Origin: Streptomyces sp. R33
Lineage (GTDB): Bacteria; Actinomycetota; Actinomycetes; Streptomycetales; Streptomycetaceae
Length of the DNA: 64,000 nucleotides
Reading direction: 5' to 3'
Assembly (NCBI RefSeq): GCF_041200175.1
Contig: NZ_CP165727.1
Location: 3,075,501-3,139,500, forward strand
Each line of letters opens with the position of its first letter. Positions within the stretch are counted from its first letter, which is position 1. The notes under the pieces were generated by a model. The model ran no database searches. It saw only the letters and a list, made by a program, of their open reading frames with translations, and was not told the origin of the DNA. A program made the translations under genes and the position numbers. Positions 56,500-64,000 of this stretch are shown here, in pieces.

Positions 56500-58023
56500 A
56501 TGTCGGAGGCTGCATCCGCCGGGACGACGAGCACGACCGGACTCAGTCCGCTGGAGCCGATGCTGCGGGACTGGCTGCCGGTCCAGCGCTGGTTCGCCGG
56601 CAAGGGCCGGCGCATCGGCCGGCTCCGGATGATCTCGGCGGCCGATCTGCTGCCGCCGGGTTCCTCCCCACGGCTGGTCCACCTGCTCCTCGACGTCGAC
56701 GGCGACTGCTACCAACTGCTGCTCGGCGTCCGCCCCGCGCTGCCGCCGGCCCTGGCGCCCGCCCTGATCGGGCGCGCCGAGCAGGGCCCGTACGCCGGCC
56801 AGTACGTGTACGAGGGTCTGGGTGACCCGCGGCTGGCGGCCCTGCTGCTGGAACGATTGCGCGCACCCGGCACCCTCGGCCCGCTGCGGTTCGACCGCGA
56901 CCCGATGGCGCTGATCCCGGCGGCGCTCACCCCCCGGCCCCTGTCCGGGGAACAGACCAACTCCTCGCTGATCTACGGGGATTCGCACATCCTGAAGGTG
57001 TTCCGCCGGGTCGGCCCCGGGGTCAATCCGGACCTGGAGCTGCCCCGGGCGCTGGCCGCCGCCGGATGCGCCCGCGTGCCCGCGCCGGTCGCCTGGTACG
57101 AGGCCGAGCTGCCCGGCGCGGAGCCGCTGACCCTGGGCGTGCTCCAGCCCTATCTGCGCGGCTCCGACGACGGCTGGCAGCTCGCGCTGCGCCGGCTCGG
57201 CGCCGGGGCCGACTTCACCGCCGAGGCGCATGCGCTGGGCCGGGCCACCGCCGAGGTGCACAGTGCGCTCGCCGCCGCCCTGCCCACGGTCGCGCTGGGC
57301 CCGGAGCAGACCGCCCGGCTCGCCTCCGGGATGACGGCCCGGCTGGCGGCCACCGCCCGCGAGGTGCCCGCGCTGCGGCCCTACGAGGCCGGGCTGCGCG
57401 GGGCGTTCGACGCGCTGGCCGCCTCCCGCGGGGCCGGGGTGCCCGCCCAGCGGATCCACGGGGACCTGCACCTTGGCCAGACGCTGCGGACCGCCGACGG
57501 CAGCTGGGCGCTGATCGACTTCGAGGGCGAGCCGGCCCGGCCGCTGGCCGACCGCCGCCGCCCCGAACCCGCCGTGCGCGACATCGCCGGGATACTGCGC
57601 TCGTTCGACTACGCGGCCCGCTCCCACCGCCCCTTCGCCCCCGCCTGGGCGGACGCCTGCCGGGCCGCCTTCTGCGAGGGCTACGCCCGCACCACCGGCC
57701 GCGACCCGCGCGAGGACCCCGTACTGCTGCGCGCGTACGAGACCGACAAGGCGGTGTACGAAGCGCGTTACGAGTCCCGGCACCGCCCCGACTGGCTGCA
57801 CGTCCCCATGGCCGCGATCCGGCGGCTCGCCTCCGGCACGGACCGGGGATTCGGCCGGGCGCTGCCGGGCCCGGGCTCCACAGCCCGCCCGGGGCAGTCC
57901 CACCGGCCCGGCCCCGGCCCCGCCGCGGGACCCGGCCCGGGCGCCGGGCCCGGCCCCGGCGAAGGCTTCTCCTCGCTCTCCCCCCACCCCCGCCCGCAGC
58001 CGCCTAGGAGGCCGCACACGTGA
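56500..58023 (+). CDS. pep2: Maltokinase (Pep2)
   Basis: Phosphorylates maltose with ATP to maltose-1-phosphate, the GlgE donor; 507 aa. An N-terminal cap ([18 protein letters not shown]) is followed by an aminoglycoside-phosphotransferase-like kinase fold with catalytic loop [11 protein letters not shown] and metal segment [10 protein letters not shown]. The ATG at 56500 ([10 protein letters not shown]) follows GGGGAAAGGA; the frame is open back to 56374. The last 45 residues are an unusual Gly/Pro-rich tail ([18 protein letters not shown]) beyond the kinase domain. The stop overlaps glgB by GTGA. In some actinobacteria pep2 is fused to treS; here it is separate. Confidence 0.95.
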   Translation: MSEAASAGTTSTTGLSPLEPMLRDWLPVQRWFAGKGRRIGRLRMISAADLLPPGSSPRLVHLLLDVDGDCYQLLLGVRPALPPALAPALIGRAEQGPYAGQYVYEGLGDPRLAALLLERLRAPGTLGPLRFDRDPMALIPAALTPRPLSGEQTNSSLIYGDSHILKVFRRVGPGVNPDLELPRALAAAGCARVPAPVAWYEAELPGAEPLTLGVLQPYLRGSDDGWQLALRRLGAGADFTAEAHALGRATAEVHSALAAALPTVALGPEQTARLASGMTARLAATAREVPALRPYEAGLRGAFDALAASRGAGVPAQRIHGDLHLGQTLRTADGSWALIDFEGEPARPLADRRRPEPAVRDIAGILRSFDYAARSHRPFAPAWADACRAAFCEGYARTTGRDPREDPVLLRAYETDKAVYEARYESRHRPDWLHVPMAAIRRLASGTDRGFGRALPGPGSTARPGQSHRPGPGPAAGPGPGAGPGPGEGFSSLSPHPRPQPPRRPHT

Positions 58024-60347
58024 GCCCCGCCCGTCAGTCACCGTCCACCACCCCGCCGTCCGCGGCCCCGGCCAAGGCTCCGGCTCCGGCCGCCGCCCAG
58101 GGCCGCGGAGCACCGGCCGCGTCAGCGCCGCGCAAGGCCCAGACACCGCGCGCCCGGCGGGCTCCCGCGCACGGGGTGCGGCCGGCGCCCGCGCTCGGCG
58201 CCGAGGAACGGGCCCGGCTGCTGGAGGGCCGCCACCACGACCCACACGGGGTGCTGGGCGCCCGGACCCGGCGGGACGGGGTGGTCTTCCGTGTGCTGCG
58301 CCCGTACGCCAAGTCGGTCACGGTCGTCGCCAAGGGGCTGCGGGCCGAGCTCCTCGACGACGGCGACGGGCTGTTCTCGGGGCTGCTGCCGCTGACCGGC
58401 GTGCCGGACTACCGGCTGCTGGTCACGTACGACGGCGACGAGCTCGAGGTGCACGACCCGTACCGGTTCCTGCCCGCGGTCGGCGAGCTGGACCTGCACC
58501 TGATCGGCGAGGGCCGGCACGAGGAGCTGTGGAACGCGCTCGGGGCCCGCCCGATGGAGCACCAGGGCGTGGCCGGCACCCGGTTCACGGTGTGGGCGCC
58601 GAACGCCCAGGGGGTGCGGGTCACCGGGGACTTCTCGTACTGGAACCCGGTCGCGTACCCGATGCGCTCGCTGGGCGCCTCCGGGGTGTGGGAGCTGTTC
58701 CTGCCGGGGGTGGGCGAGGGCACGCTCTACAAGTACGACATCACCCGCCCGGACGGCAGCCACACCCTGCGCGCCGACCCGATGGCCCGGCACACGGAGG
58801 TCCCGCCGGCCACCGCCTCGGTGGTGACCGCGTCCCGGTACGAGTGGCAGGACGCGCAGTGGATGGCGCGGCGCGGCGCCCGCCCCACGCACCAGGCACC
58901 GTTCTCGGTGTACGAGGTGCACCTGGCGTCCTGGCGGCCGGGGCTCTCGTACCGGCAGCTGGCCGAGCAGCTCCCGCCGTACGTGAAGGAGCTCGGCTTC
59001 ACGCACGTGGAGTTCATGCCGGTCGCCGAGCACCCCTTCGGCGGCTCGTGGGGCTACCAGGTCACCGGGTTCTACGCGCCGACGTCGAGAATGGGCAGCC
59101 CGGACGATTTCCGGATGCTGGTGGACGCGCTGCACCAGGCGGGGATCGGGGTGATCGTCGACTGGGTTCCCGCGCACTTCCCGCGCGACGAGTGGGCGCT
59201 CGCGGAGTTCGACGGGCGGCCGCTGTACGAGCACCACGACCCGCGGCGGGCCGCGCACCCGGACTGGGGGACGCTGGAGTTCGACTACGGCCGCAAGGAG
59301 GTCCGCAACTTCCTCGTCGCCAACGCCGTGTACTGGTGCCAGGAGTTCCACGTGGACGGGCTGCGGGTGGACGCGGTGGCCTCGATGCTCTACCTGGACT
59401 ACTCGCGGGGCGAGGGCGAGTGGGCGCCGAACGAGCACGGCGGGCGGGAGAACTGGGACGCGGTGGCACTGCTCCAGGAGATGAACGCGACGGTGTACCG
59501 GCGCTGTCCGGGCGTGGTGACGATCGCGGAGGAGTCCACGGCCTGGGAGGGCGTGACCCGGCCGACGGACGCGGGCGGGCTCGGCTTCGGGCTGAAGTGG
59601 AACATGGGCTGGATGCACGACACCCTGCGGTACGCGACGAAGGATCCGGTGCACCGCAAGTACCACCACCACGACATGACGTTCGGGATGATCTACGCGT
59701 ACAGCGAGAACTACGTGCTGCCGATCTCGCACGACGAGGTGGTGCACGGCAAGGGCTCGCTGGTGTCGAAGATCCCCGGGGACTGGTGGCAGCAGCGGGC
59801 CATACACCGCGCGTACCTGGGCTTCATGTGGGCCCACCCGGGCAAGCAACTGCTGTTCATGGGCCAGGAGTTCGCCCAGGGCTCGGAGTGGTCGGAGTCG
59901 CACGGGCCGGACTGGTGGCTGCTGGACTCCTCGTACTCGGCGGCCGGCGACCACCGGGGCGTACGCGACCTCGTGCGCGACCTGAACCACACGTACGCGG
60001 CGGCGCCCGCGCTGTGGGAGCAGGACACGGTGCCGGAGGGCTTCGCCTGGGTGGAAGCGGACGCGGTGGAGGACAACGTCTTCGCGTTCCTGCGCTACGC
60101 ACAGGACGGCTCGCCGCTGCTGTGCGTGTCGAACTTCTCGCCGGTGGTGCGGCACGGCTACCGGATCGGCGTCCCGGAGGAGGTGCCGTGGTGGCGGGAG
60201 GTCCTGAACACGGACCTGGAGCAGTACGGCGGCAGCGGCGTGCGCCATCTGCAGCCCCTGCGGCCCGAGCCCGTGCCCGCGCAGGGCCGTCCGGCGAGCC
60301 TGCGCATGACCCTCCCGCCCCTGGCGACGGTCTGGCTCAGGCCGTGA
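58020..60347 (+). CDS. glgB: 1,4-alpha-glucan branching enzyme
   Basis: GH13_9 cytoplasmic enzyme making alpha-1,6 branches in glycogen, 775 aa. A low-complexity Ala/Pro/Arg leader (residues 1-60) precedes two N-terminal CBM48-type sandwiches ([38 protein letters not shown]). The barrel has [18 protein letters not shown], nucleophile [15 protein letters not shown], acid [12 protein letters not shown] and [16 protein letters not shown]. The GTG at 58020 overlaps the pep2 stop. It is the last gene of the coupled glgE-treS-pep2-glgB operon. It ends convergently with, and overlaps by 11 bases, the thioredoxin gene. Confidence 0.96.
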   Translation: MSPARQSPSTTPPSAAPAKAPAPAAAQGRGAPAASAPRKAQTPRARRAPAHGVRPAPALGAEERARLLEGRHHDPHGVLGARTRRDGVVFRVLRPYAKSVTVVAKGLRAELLDDGDGLFSGLLPLTGVPDYRLLVTYDGDELEVHDPYRFLPAVGELDLHLIGEGRHEELWNALGARPMEHQGVAGTRFTVWAPNAQGVRVTGDFSYWNPVAYPMRSLGASGVWELFLPGVGEGTLYKYDITRPDGSHTLRADPMARHTEVPPATASVVTASRYEWQDAQWMARRGARPTHQAPFSVYEVHLASWRPGLSYRQLAEQLPPYVKELGFTHVEFMPVAEHPFGGSWGYQVTGFYAPTSRMGSPDDFRMLVDALHQAGIGVIVDWVPAHFPRDEWALAEFDGRPLYEHHDPRRAAHPDWGTLEFDYGRKEVRNFLVANAVYWCQEFHVDGLRVDAVASMLYLDYSRGEGEWAPNEHGGRENWDAVALLQEMNATVYRRCPGVVTIAEESTAWEGVTRPTDAGGLGFGLKWNMGWMHDTLRYATKDPVHRKYHHHDMTFGMIYAYSENYVLPISHDEVVHGKGSLVSKIPGDWWQQRAIHRAYLGFMWAHPGKQLLFMGQEFAQGSEWSESHGPDWWLLDSSYSAAGDHRGVRDLVRDLNHTYAAAPALWEQDTVPEGFAWVEADAVEDNVFAFLRYAQDGSPLLCVSNFSPVVRHGYRIGVPEEVPWWREVLNTDLEQYGGSGVRHLQPLRPEPVPAQGRPASLRMTLPPLATVWLRP

Positions 60348-60633
60348 CGGCCATCTGCTTGACGGGCTCGCCATCGCGGAAGACGAGCAGGGTCGGCATG
60401 GACAGCACCCCGTACCGGACGACGGTGGCGGGGTTGCCGTCCGCGTCGATCTGCACGACCTTGAGGCGGTCGGCCTGCTCGGCGGCGACGGCGGACAGCA
60501 CGGGCGCGAGCTGCCGGCAGGGCCCGCACCAGTCCGCGGTGAACTCCACGAGGACGGGCCGGCCCCGCTCGGCGAGCACCTCCGCCTCGAAGTCCAGGTC
60601 GGTCACTTCGGCGACACCCTTGGCGTGGATCAT
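60337..60633 (-). CDS. Thioredoxin
   Basis: Small cytoplasmic disulfide reductase of 98 aa with the active site [12 protein letters not shown] (Cys at about residues 27 and 30) and the cis-proline segment [12 protein letters not shown], so it should be functional. The ATG at 60633 ([10 protein letters not shown]) follows AGGGAAGAG. It sits 17 bases after the merR-type gene and is very likely co-transcribed with it, so the regulator probably controls this thioredoxin. The C terminus overlaps the end of glgB on the other strand. Confidence 0.95.
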   Translation of the reverse strand: MIHAKGVAEVTDLDFEAEVLAERGRPVLVEFTADWCGPCRQLAPVLSAVAAEQADRLKVVQIDADGNPATVVRYGVLSMPTLLVFRDGEPVKQMAVTA

Positions 60634-60650
60634 CTCTTCCCTTCCCCTTC

Positions 60651-61046
60651 TCACGGTCCGGTCATTTCACAGCGCGGCGACGCCGCCTCGCCGGCGGCCT
60701 CCTCGGCGGCGGTGAGCTGCCGCGCGACCTGCTCCCGTACGTCGGCCAGCTGGCCGATCAGCCCGTCGAGCTCGGCGAGCTTGCGCCGGTACACGGCCAG
60801 GGACGCGGGACAAGAGTCCCCCGCGGGATGGCCGGCGCGCAGGCAGTCGACGAACGGGCGGGTCTCCTCCAGCTCGAAGCCGAAGTCCTGGAGCATGCGG
60901 ATCTGGCGCAGCAGCCGCAGGTCGTCCTCGTCGTAGGCGCGGTAGCCGTTGCCGGTGCGGCGCGCGGGCAGCAGTCCGCGCGACTCGTAGTACCGCAGGG
61001 TCCGCGTGGTGGTCCCCGCCTGCTCCGCCAGTTCGCCGATGCGCAT
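60651..61046 (-). CDS. MerR family transcriptional regulator
   Basis: DNA-distorting activator/repressor of 131 aa. The N-terminal winged HTH is MRIGELAEQAGTTTRTLRYYESRGLL with the wing NGYRAYDEDDL; a long dimerisation helix follows; the effector domain has two cysteines (FVDCLRAGHPAGDSC and a final RCEMTGP), giving three near the C terminus. Metal or redox sensing is possible. The ATG at 61046 is the family start. A perfect palindrome lies just upstream (61061-61080), the usual MerR operator position. It is in an operon with the thioredoxin gene. Confidence 0.92.
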   Translation of the reverse strand: MRIGELAEQAGTTTRTLRYYESRGLLPARRTGNGYRAYDEDDLRLLRQIRMLQDFGFELEETRPFVDCLRAGHPAGDSCPASLAVYRRKLAELDGLIGQLADVREQVARQLTAAEEAAGEAASPRCEMTGP

Positions 61047-61060
61047 GCGCCGACGGTAGT

Positions 61061-61080
61061 CCTTGACGCCGACGTCAAGG
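61061..61080. promoter_or_regulatory. Operator palindrome upstream of merR
   Basis: CCTTGACG-CCGA-CGTCAAGG, two 8-base arms in exact inverted repeat, 14 bases before the merR start. MerR proteins bind such dyads between -35 and -10 of their target promoters. Autoregulation is inferred. Confidence 0.75.
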
Positions 61081-61106
61081 CAAGGAGCGGCTTCGGGGTG
61101 AGGGGT

Positions 61107-61139
61107 GGGGCCCTCGCCACCCCCGTATGCGAGGGCCCC
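61107..61139. other. Hairpin upstream of the merR operator
   Basis: Perfect 11-bp stem GGGGCCCTCGC (61107-61117) / GCGAGGGCCCC (61129-61139). No gene clearly ends here on either strand, so it may be an attenuator or the end of an unidentified short transcript. The rest of the gap to 61405 shows no convincing gene. Confidence 0.6.
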
Positions 61140-61405
61140 CGACATGGATCACGCACCGGGCGGGAGCTCGGTTCAGGAGGGGGAGCGGGAGATCGCGTGG
61201 AGATCCGTGGAGATCGTGCGCAGGGGTATCGCAACGGCAGGGGGGAACCGTACGCTTGCCAATGGATCTAGAAACGATCCGATTACCGGACGGTCGCCGA
61301 GAAACCCGGCCAAAGCGTCGAACTCCATAGGACGTTCCTACGAGTTCTGGGCTTGTTTGAACGGTCTGTAGTCGCCGCCCCTTGGGCACTCCTACGGTGT
61401 GCCCT

Positions 61406-62089
61406 GTGCACTCCAGCCCTCCCTTCAATGCCCCCGCAGCGCGTCGCCTCCGCGCAGCCCTGGGCATGGCTCCCGGTCATGTCGCCTATGGCCTGCGTGC
61501 CCAGTACGGACTGATCGTCGAGCCCGAGACCGTGATGGCCTGGGAGCGTGGCGAGATATCGCCGAATTCCGCGGAGCTCACGGCGCTCGCGGGCGTGCTC
61601 TGGTGCGCCCCCGGCGAGCTGCTCGCGGAGCCCGTGACCTTGCGGGAGCACCGGATGGCCCGCGGCCTGGCCGCGGACGAGCTGGCCCGGCGGATCGGGC
61701 TGGAGACGACCGCATACCAGAAGATGGAGGACACCGGGCGCTGGAAGGGCAACGAACGGCAGTCCGTGGCCCTGGCGCAGGTGCTCGGGCTTTCGCTGGC
61801 CCAGTTCGTGGCGGCGACCGGCAAGCAGGACGAGCTCGCCGAGCTGCTGCGCAACGCGGTGACCACGCGCTGGCAGGCGTACGTGAAGCCGCTGGCCAAG
61901 CTGCTCCCGGTGCCGAAGCAGCACCTGGAGCCGGTGCTGGAGCGGCTGCACGCGGACTACCAGTCGAAGATGGTGGCCACCTTGAGCTGGGGCGGCGCCT
62001 CGGGCGCGGCCGGCGCGGGGGACGCCGGCCGGGAGTTCCTGGCCGACATCGTGGCCCACTTCTGGGCCTTCGCGGGCGGCGCCCGCTAG
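61406..62089 (+). CDS. Helix-turn-helix DNA-binding protein
   Basis: Cytoplasmic DNA-binding protein of about 227 aa with two HTH (Xre-like) units. Unit 1 covers ARRLRAALGMAPGHVAYGLR to VMAWERGEISP; unit 2 covers MARGLAADELARRIGLETT to EDTGRWKGNERQSVALAQVL. The C-terminal half is helical (LAELLRNAVTTRWQAYVKPL) with a short Gly/Ala linker near the end. Starts GTG 61406, GTG 61397 and TTG 61382 are all possible and no ribosome site decides. It is convergent with pfkA. Its target is unknown. Confidence 0.82.
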   Translation: MHSSPPFNAPAARRLRAALGMAPGHVAYGLRAQYGLIVEPETVMAWERGEISPNSAELTALAGVLWCAPGELLAEPVTLREHRMARGLAADELARRIGLETTAYQKMEDTGRWKGNERQSVALAQVLGLSLAQFVAATGKQDELAELLRNAVTTRWQAYVKPLAKLLPVPKQHLEPVLERLHADYQSKMVATLSWGGASGAAGAGDAGREFLADIVAHFWAFAGGAR

Positions 62090-62111
62090 GGGGTGTCGTC
62101 GGCGGGGCGGG

Positions 62112-63137
62112 TCAGAAGACGGACTCGGCCTCGTACATGCGCTCCTCCGGGACCGTCTTCAGTTCGGTGACCGCCTGGGCCAGCGGGGCCATCACGATGT
62201 CGGTGCCGCGCAGGGCGGTCATGTTGCCGAAGTCGCCGCGGTGGACGGCCTCCACGGCGTGCCAGCCGAAGCGGGTGGCCAGGACCCGGTCGTACGCGGT
62301 GGGGACGCCGCCGCGCTGGACGTGGCCGAGGATGACGGGGCGGGCCTCCTTGCCGAGGCGGTGCTCCAGCTCGGTGGCGAGGCGGTTGCCGATGCCGGCG
62401 AAGCGCTCGTGGCCGTAGGCGTCGATCGCGCCGCGCTCGTACGGCATGGAGCCCTCGGCGGGGTGCGCGCCCTCGGCGACGCAGATGACGGCGAACTTCT
62501 TACCGCGGGAGAATCGTTCCTCCACCATCTTCACCAGGTCGTCCACCTCGAAGTGGCGCTCCGGCAGGCAGATCCCGTGGGCGCCGCCGGCCATGCCGGA
62601 CTCCAGGGCGATCCAGCCCGCGTGCCGGCCCATGACCTCGACGACCATCACGCGCTGGTGCGATTCGGCGGTGGTCTTGAGGCGGTCGATGGCCTCGGTG
62701 GCGACCATGACGGCGGTGTCGAAACCGAAGGTGCGGTCGGTGGAGGAGATGTCGTTGTCGATGGTCTTCGGCACGCCGACGACCGGCATCCCGGCGTCCG
62801 ACAGCATCCGGGCGGCGGTCAGGGTGCCCTCGCCGCCGATCGGAATGAGGGCGTCGATACCGTAGCGCGTCGCCAATTCCTGCGCGTTCTCGGCGGCTTC
62901 GTGCAGCCGTGCGCGCTCCATGCGGGCCGAGCCGAGGATGGTGCCGCCGCGGGCGAGGATGCCGCTGACGGCGTTGATGTCGAGGGGCCGGTGGTGGCCG
63001 TCCAGGAGGCCCTTGAAGCCGTCCTCGAAGCCGATGACTTCGTCGCCGTGGCCGACCACGGCGCGGTGCACGACCGAACGGATGACAGCGTTCAGGCCCG
63101 GGCAGTCGCCGCCTGCGGTGAGAACTCCGATACGCAT
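62112..63137 (-). CDS. pfkA: 6-phosphofructokinase (ATP-type)
   Basis: Glycolytic phosphofructokinase of 341 aa, standard length. The ATP/Mg region reads GVLTAGGDCPGLNAVIRS, the substrate loop is VVGVPKTIDNDISSTDRTFGFDTA (T-I-D-N-D catalytic motif), and VEVMGRHAGWIAL is present. The nucleotide-specificity loop is PIGGEGTL: the Gly after Glu fits ATP, whereas PPi-dependent enzymes have Asp there, and the usual D of GGDGS is E. The ATG at 63137 (MRIGVLTAGG) was chosen; the frame is open to 63200. It is divergent from pta. Confidence 0.95.
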   Translation of the reverse strand: MRIGVLTAGGDCPGLNAVIRSVVHRAVVGHGDEVIGFEDGFKGLLDGHHRPLDINAVSGILARGGTILGSARMERARLHEAAENAQELATRYGIDALIPIGGEGTLTAARMLSDAGMPVVGVPKTIDNDISSTDRTFGFDTAVMVATEAIDRLKTTAESHQRVMVVEVMGRHAGWIALESGMAGGAHGICLPERHFEVDDLVKMVEERFSRGKKFAVICVAEGAHPAEGSMPYERGAIDAYGHERFAGIGNRLATELEHRLGKEARPVILGHVQRGGVPTAYDRVLATRFGWHAVEAVHRGDFGNMTALRGTDIVMAPLAQAVTELKTVPEERMYEAESVF

Positions 63138-63445
63138 CGTGCTGTGTCTCCTGCTCCTGGTCGTACCGGGCCGTACGCGTGCGGGCGGACAGCCGTACAT
63201 CTGAAGGGCGTATTGGTGAAGCCCTGTCCGATTGTTCCACGGGCCGGGGATGCGGCGCGTCCTGTGGCGCTCCGCCGACCAGGCCTTTCGGCCCCTCCCG
63301 CCAGACCTTTCCCGGCGGGCGCCCTATCTGCCCGCCGAGGTATTGTCAAGAGGTCAAGGCCACCCCATCGGGGGAATTCGACTCGGATCCGCCCGCCGGC
63401 CCGGCGGGCGGCACCCACATCCAGACCATGGGACGGAGAGCACGC
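63138..63445. other. Divergent promoter region between pfkA and pta
   Basis: About 308 bases with no gene. A short direct repeat GTCAAGAGGTCAAGG lies at about 63345-63359, and a CGGGCG-rich palindromic stretch near 63310. It should contain both promoters. Confidence 0.5.
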
Positions 63446-64000
63446 GTGACGCGCAGCGTGTACGTGACCGGTATCGATCGGGGGGACGGCCGGCAGGTCG
63501 TCGAGCTGGGGATCATGGAGCTGCTGACCCGGCAGACGGCGCGGGTCGGCGTCTACCGCCCGTTGCTGCACGACGGACCGGACCGGCTCTTCGACCTCCT
63601 CAAGGCCCGCTACCGGATCGACCAGGACGCCCGGGCGGCGTACGGCATGGAGTACCACGAGGCCTCCGCCATCCTGGCCGAGAAGGGCACCGACGAGCTC
63701 GTCTCCCGCCTGGTGGACGGCTACCACCGGGTGGCCCGCGACTACGAGGTCATGCTCGTCCTCGGCACCGACTACGCCGATACGAACCTCCCCGACGAGC
63801 TGGCGCTGAACGCCCGCCTCGCCAACGAGCTGGGGGCCGTGATGGTGCCCGTCGTCGGCGGCACCAAGCAGCCCGCCGAGGCCGTGCGCGCCGAGGCCCA
63901 GAGCGCGTTCCGCGCGTACGAGAGCCTGGGCTGCCACGTCGTCGCGATGGTGGTCAACCGGGTGGCCGCCGAGGACCGGGACGCCATAGCCGAGCGGCTG
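63446..64000 (+). CDS. pta: Phosphate acetyltransferase, N-terminal part
   Basis: First 185 codons of a gene cut by the right edge. GTG 63446 (after GGACGGAGAG) begins MTRSVYVTGIDRGDGRQVVELG. The visible part is the P-loop-like AAA_26 domain found at the N terminus of long Pta proteins (VYVTGIDRGDGRQVV, GVYRPLLHDGPDRLFDLLK, VMLVLGTDYADTNLPDELALNARLANELG, HVVAMVVNR); the DRTGG and PTA_PTB domains would lie to the right. Pta converts acetyl-CoA and phosphate to acetyl phosphate and usually precedes ackA. The P-loop lacks a Lys (GIDRGDGRQVV), so nucleotide binding may be lost. Confidence 0.88.
   Translation, partial: MTRSVYVTGIDRGDGRQVVELGIMELLTRQTARVGVYRPLLHDGPDRLFDLLKARYRIDQDARAAYGMEYHEASAILAEKGTDELVSRLVDGYHRVARDYEVMLVLGTDYADTNLPDELALNARLANELGAVMVPVVGGTKQPAEAVRAEAQSAFRAYESLGCHVVAMVVNRVAAEDRDAIAERL

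Noticed and set aside
57880-58023. Pep2 tail as a frameshift artefact
   Set aside because: The frame ends exactly in the GTGA overlap with glgB and third-position GC stays high, so the tail is probably really translated.
61197-61271. Possible 24-codon leader peptide (GTG at 61197, ending ACQWI)
   Set aside because: A GGGAG stands 6 bases upstream, but third-position bias is weak and no downstream gene depends on it; not enough evidence.

Overview
The window is chromosomal DNA from a high-GC actinobacterium, almost certainly a Streptomyces. G/C is strongly preferred at third codon positions, GTG and TTG starts are frequent, and the gene content is typical: an SsgA-family sporulation reading frame, a small two-EF-hand protein, an RsbW-like ATPase, the GlgE/TreS/Pep2/GlgB glycogen operon, and paired L,D-transpeptidases. 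I see no rRNA, tRNA, CRISPR array, insertion sequence, prophage or replication origin. Most gene order looks like conserved core. The part most likely to vary between strains is the polysaccharide region at about 26.1-43.0 kb.

Layout. 0-3.8 kb (minus strand): an oligopeptide/nickel-type ABC permease whose operon continues off the left edge, two tandem SseB-family (enhanced serine sensitivity) proteins, and a small P-loop ATPase. 4-8.8 kb (plus): a tandem glycine riboswitch, then gcvT, gcvH, glyA and sdaA, which convert glycine to serine to pyruvate; gcvP is not in the window. 8.9-11.1 kb: a very small ORF with its own terminator, an ssgA-like gene broken by a +1 shift, an exported AMIN-like protein and a flavodoxin-like protein. 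11.2-14.1 kb: a cobalamin riboswitch driving a cobalt ECF transporter, cbiM-cbiN-cbiQ-cbiO. 14.1-21.7 kb: a PadR regulator, an EF-hand protein, a coupled pair of exported proteins (deacetylase-like and YncE-like propeller), an anti-sigma-like ATPase, an enoyl-CoA hydratase and two L,D-transpeptidase lipoproteins. 21.9-26 kb: the glycogen debranching enzyme glgX, then a divergent marR/MFS pair with a clear tandem operator.

26.1-43 kb is a surface-polysaccharide locus. It holds a CDP-alcohol phosphotransferase and a cytidylyltransferase, two GT4 glycosyltransferases, a Wzz-type chain-length protein with a degenerate kinase domain, a Wzx-like flippase, a Wzy-like polymerase, a WcaF-like acetyltransferase, gmd and fcl (GDP-L-fucose synthesis), a WbaP/CpsE-type initiating phosphoglycosyltransferase and a large exported LamG/FN3 protein. 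Together these suggest a Wzx/Wzy-made, probably fucose-containing, acetylated exopolysaccharide.

43.3-49.3 kb: a secreted M4 (thermolysin-like) protease with a C-terminal P domain, an exported protein with an E/H/Q/G hexapeptide repeat, and a divergent DHA2 efflux pump/two-lobed Lrp regulator. 49.3-60.3 kb: alpha-glucan phosphorylase (minus) and the translationally coupled operon glgE-treS-pep2-glgB (plus), the trehalose-to-maltose-1-phosphate-to-alpha-glucan route. 60.3-64 kb: a merR-thioredoxin operon with a palindromic operator, an HTH regulator, pfkA (6-phosphofructokinase), and the first 185 codons of pta (phosphate acetyltransferase), which runs off the right edge.

The observations I rate highest are the kinase-dead Wzz fusion within the fucose EPS locus, the frame-broken ssgA-like gene, the tiny ORF at 8.9 kb, the hexapeptide-repeat exported protein, and the deacetylase-like protein that lacks the usual first NodB motif.
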